From positions 1,789 to 7,734 of the forward strand of contig QHXL01000426.1 in the NCBI GenBank assembly GCA_003222935.1: a DNA stretch of 5,946 nucleotides, in the 5' to 3' direction. A program made the translations under genes and the position numbers. Below the pieces are notes generated by a model. That model saw nothing but the letters and a program-made list of their open reading frames with translations. It was not told where the DNA came from and did not search any database. Origin of the DNA: Acidobacteriota bacterium (GTDB lineage Bacteria > Acidobacteriota > Blastocatellia > Pyrinomonadales > Pyrinomonadaceae). Below, piece after piece: positions 5,866 through 5,946 of this stretch. The first letter of the stretch is position 1, and each line of letters begins with the position of its first letter.

Positions 5866-5878
5866 CGATACGTAAATT
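5849..5878 (+). promoter_or_regulatory. Promoter of tRNA-Gln
   Basis: A perfect -35 box TTGACA (5849-5854) is followed after 18 nt by TAAATT (5873-5878), four of six matches to the -10 consensus. Transcription would start near 5885, about 10 nt before the tRNA 5' end, which suits a short processed leader. Confidence 0.6.
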
Positions 5879-5894
5879 CAAGTTCCTCTTTTGC

Positions 5895-5946
5895 TGGGAG
5901 GTCGTCCAATGGTAGGACTCCAGACTCTGAATCTGGCTATCGGGGT
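5895..5946 (+). tRNA. tRNA-Gln (anticodon CTG), 3' end cut by window
   Basis: The start TGGGAGG (5895-5901) gives the 5' acceptor strand, with the T at position 1 typical of bacterial tRNA-Gln. TC joins to a D-arm (GTC, loop CAATGGTAG, GAC; 5904-5918). The anticodon arm is CCAGA / loop CTCTGAA / TCTGG (5920-5936), with anticodon CTG at 5927-5929, which reads CAG (Gln). The variable loop CTATC (5937-5941) and GGGGT, the first T-arm bases, end at the window edge, so the T-loop and 3' acceptor strand cannot be checked. Confidence 0.9.

Overview
The window looks like chromosomal DNA from a Gram-negative (lipid A-making) bacterium of moderate GC content. From remembered similarity of the radical SAM protein and the small histidine-kinase-like protein to acidobacterial sequences, I favour an Acidobacteriota member, perhaps Blastocatellia-like. 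No taxonomic marker is complete here, so that placement is inference.

Layout. Positions 1-2316 hold a minus-strand operon read right to left: lpxA, lpxD, then the 5' part of an exported beta-propeller (PD40/TolB-like) protein that runs off the left edge. Gaps between these genes are only 2-3 nt. An AT-rich divergent intergenic region (about 2317-2432) separates lpxA from a plus-strand block. That block has two radical SAM loci, and both are disrupted as given. The first (about 2433-4366) is a Tes-like enzyme (family of the archaeal tetraether synthase MJ0619) split by a frame change near 2844-2850. The second (4532-5440) is a smaller radical SAM enzyme interrupted by one in-frame TAA at 4958-4960. 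Between them is an 86-nt element with two perfect 29-nt inverted arms (4387-4472). The second radical SAM stop codon directly abuts the stop of a convergent minus-strand gene (5441-5725) encoding a stand-alone HisKA domain with an intact H-box and no ATPase domain. At the right edge a tRNA-Gln(CTG) begins at 5895 behind a promoter with a perfect TTGACA; the window cuts it inside the T-arm.

How the genes may work together. LpxA and LpxD carry out the first and third steps of lipid A synthesis, and the beta-propeller protein is probably periplasmic. The Tes-like protein belongs to a family whose characterised archaeal members join lipid tails to make membrane-spanning lipids. The theme of the left and centre of the window is therefore envelope lipids, with a possible membrane-spanning-lipid enzyme beside the lipid A genes. 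The most notable points are the Tes-like gene and its break, the broken neighbouring radical SAM gene, the long hairpin between them and the HisKA-only protein. I see no CRISPR array, transposase or phage gene.
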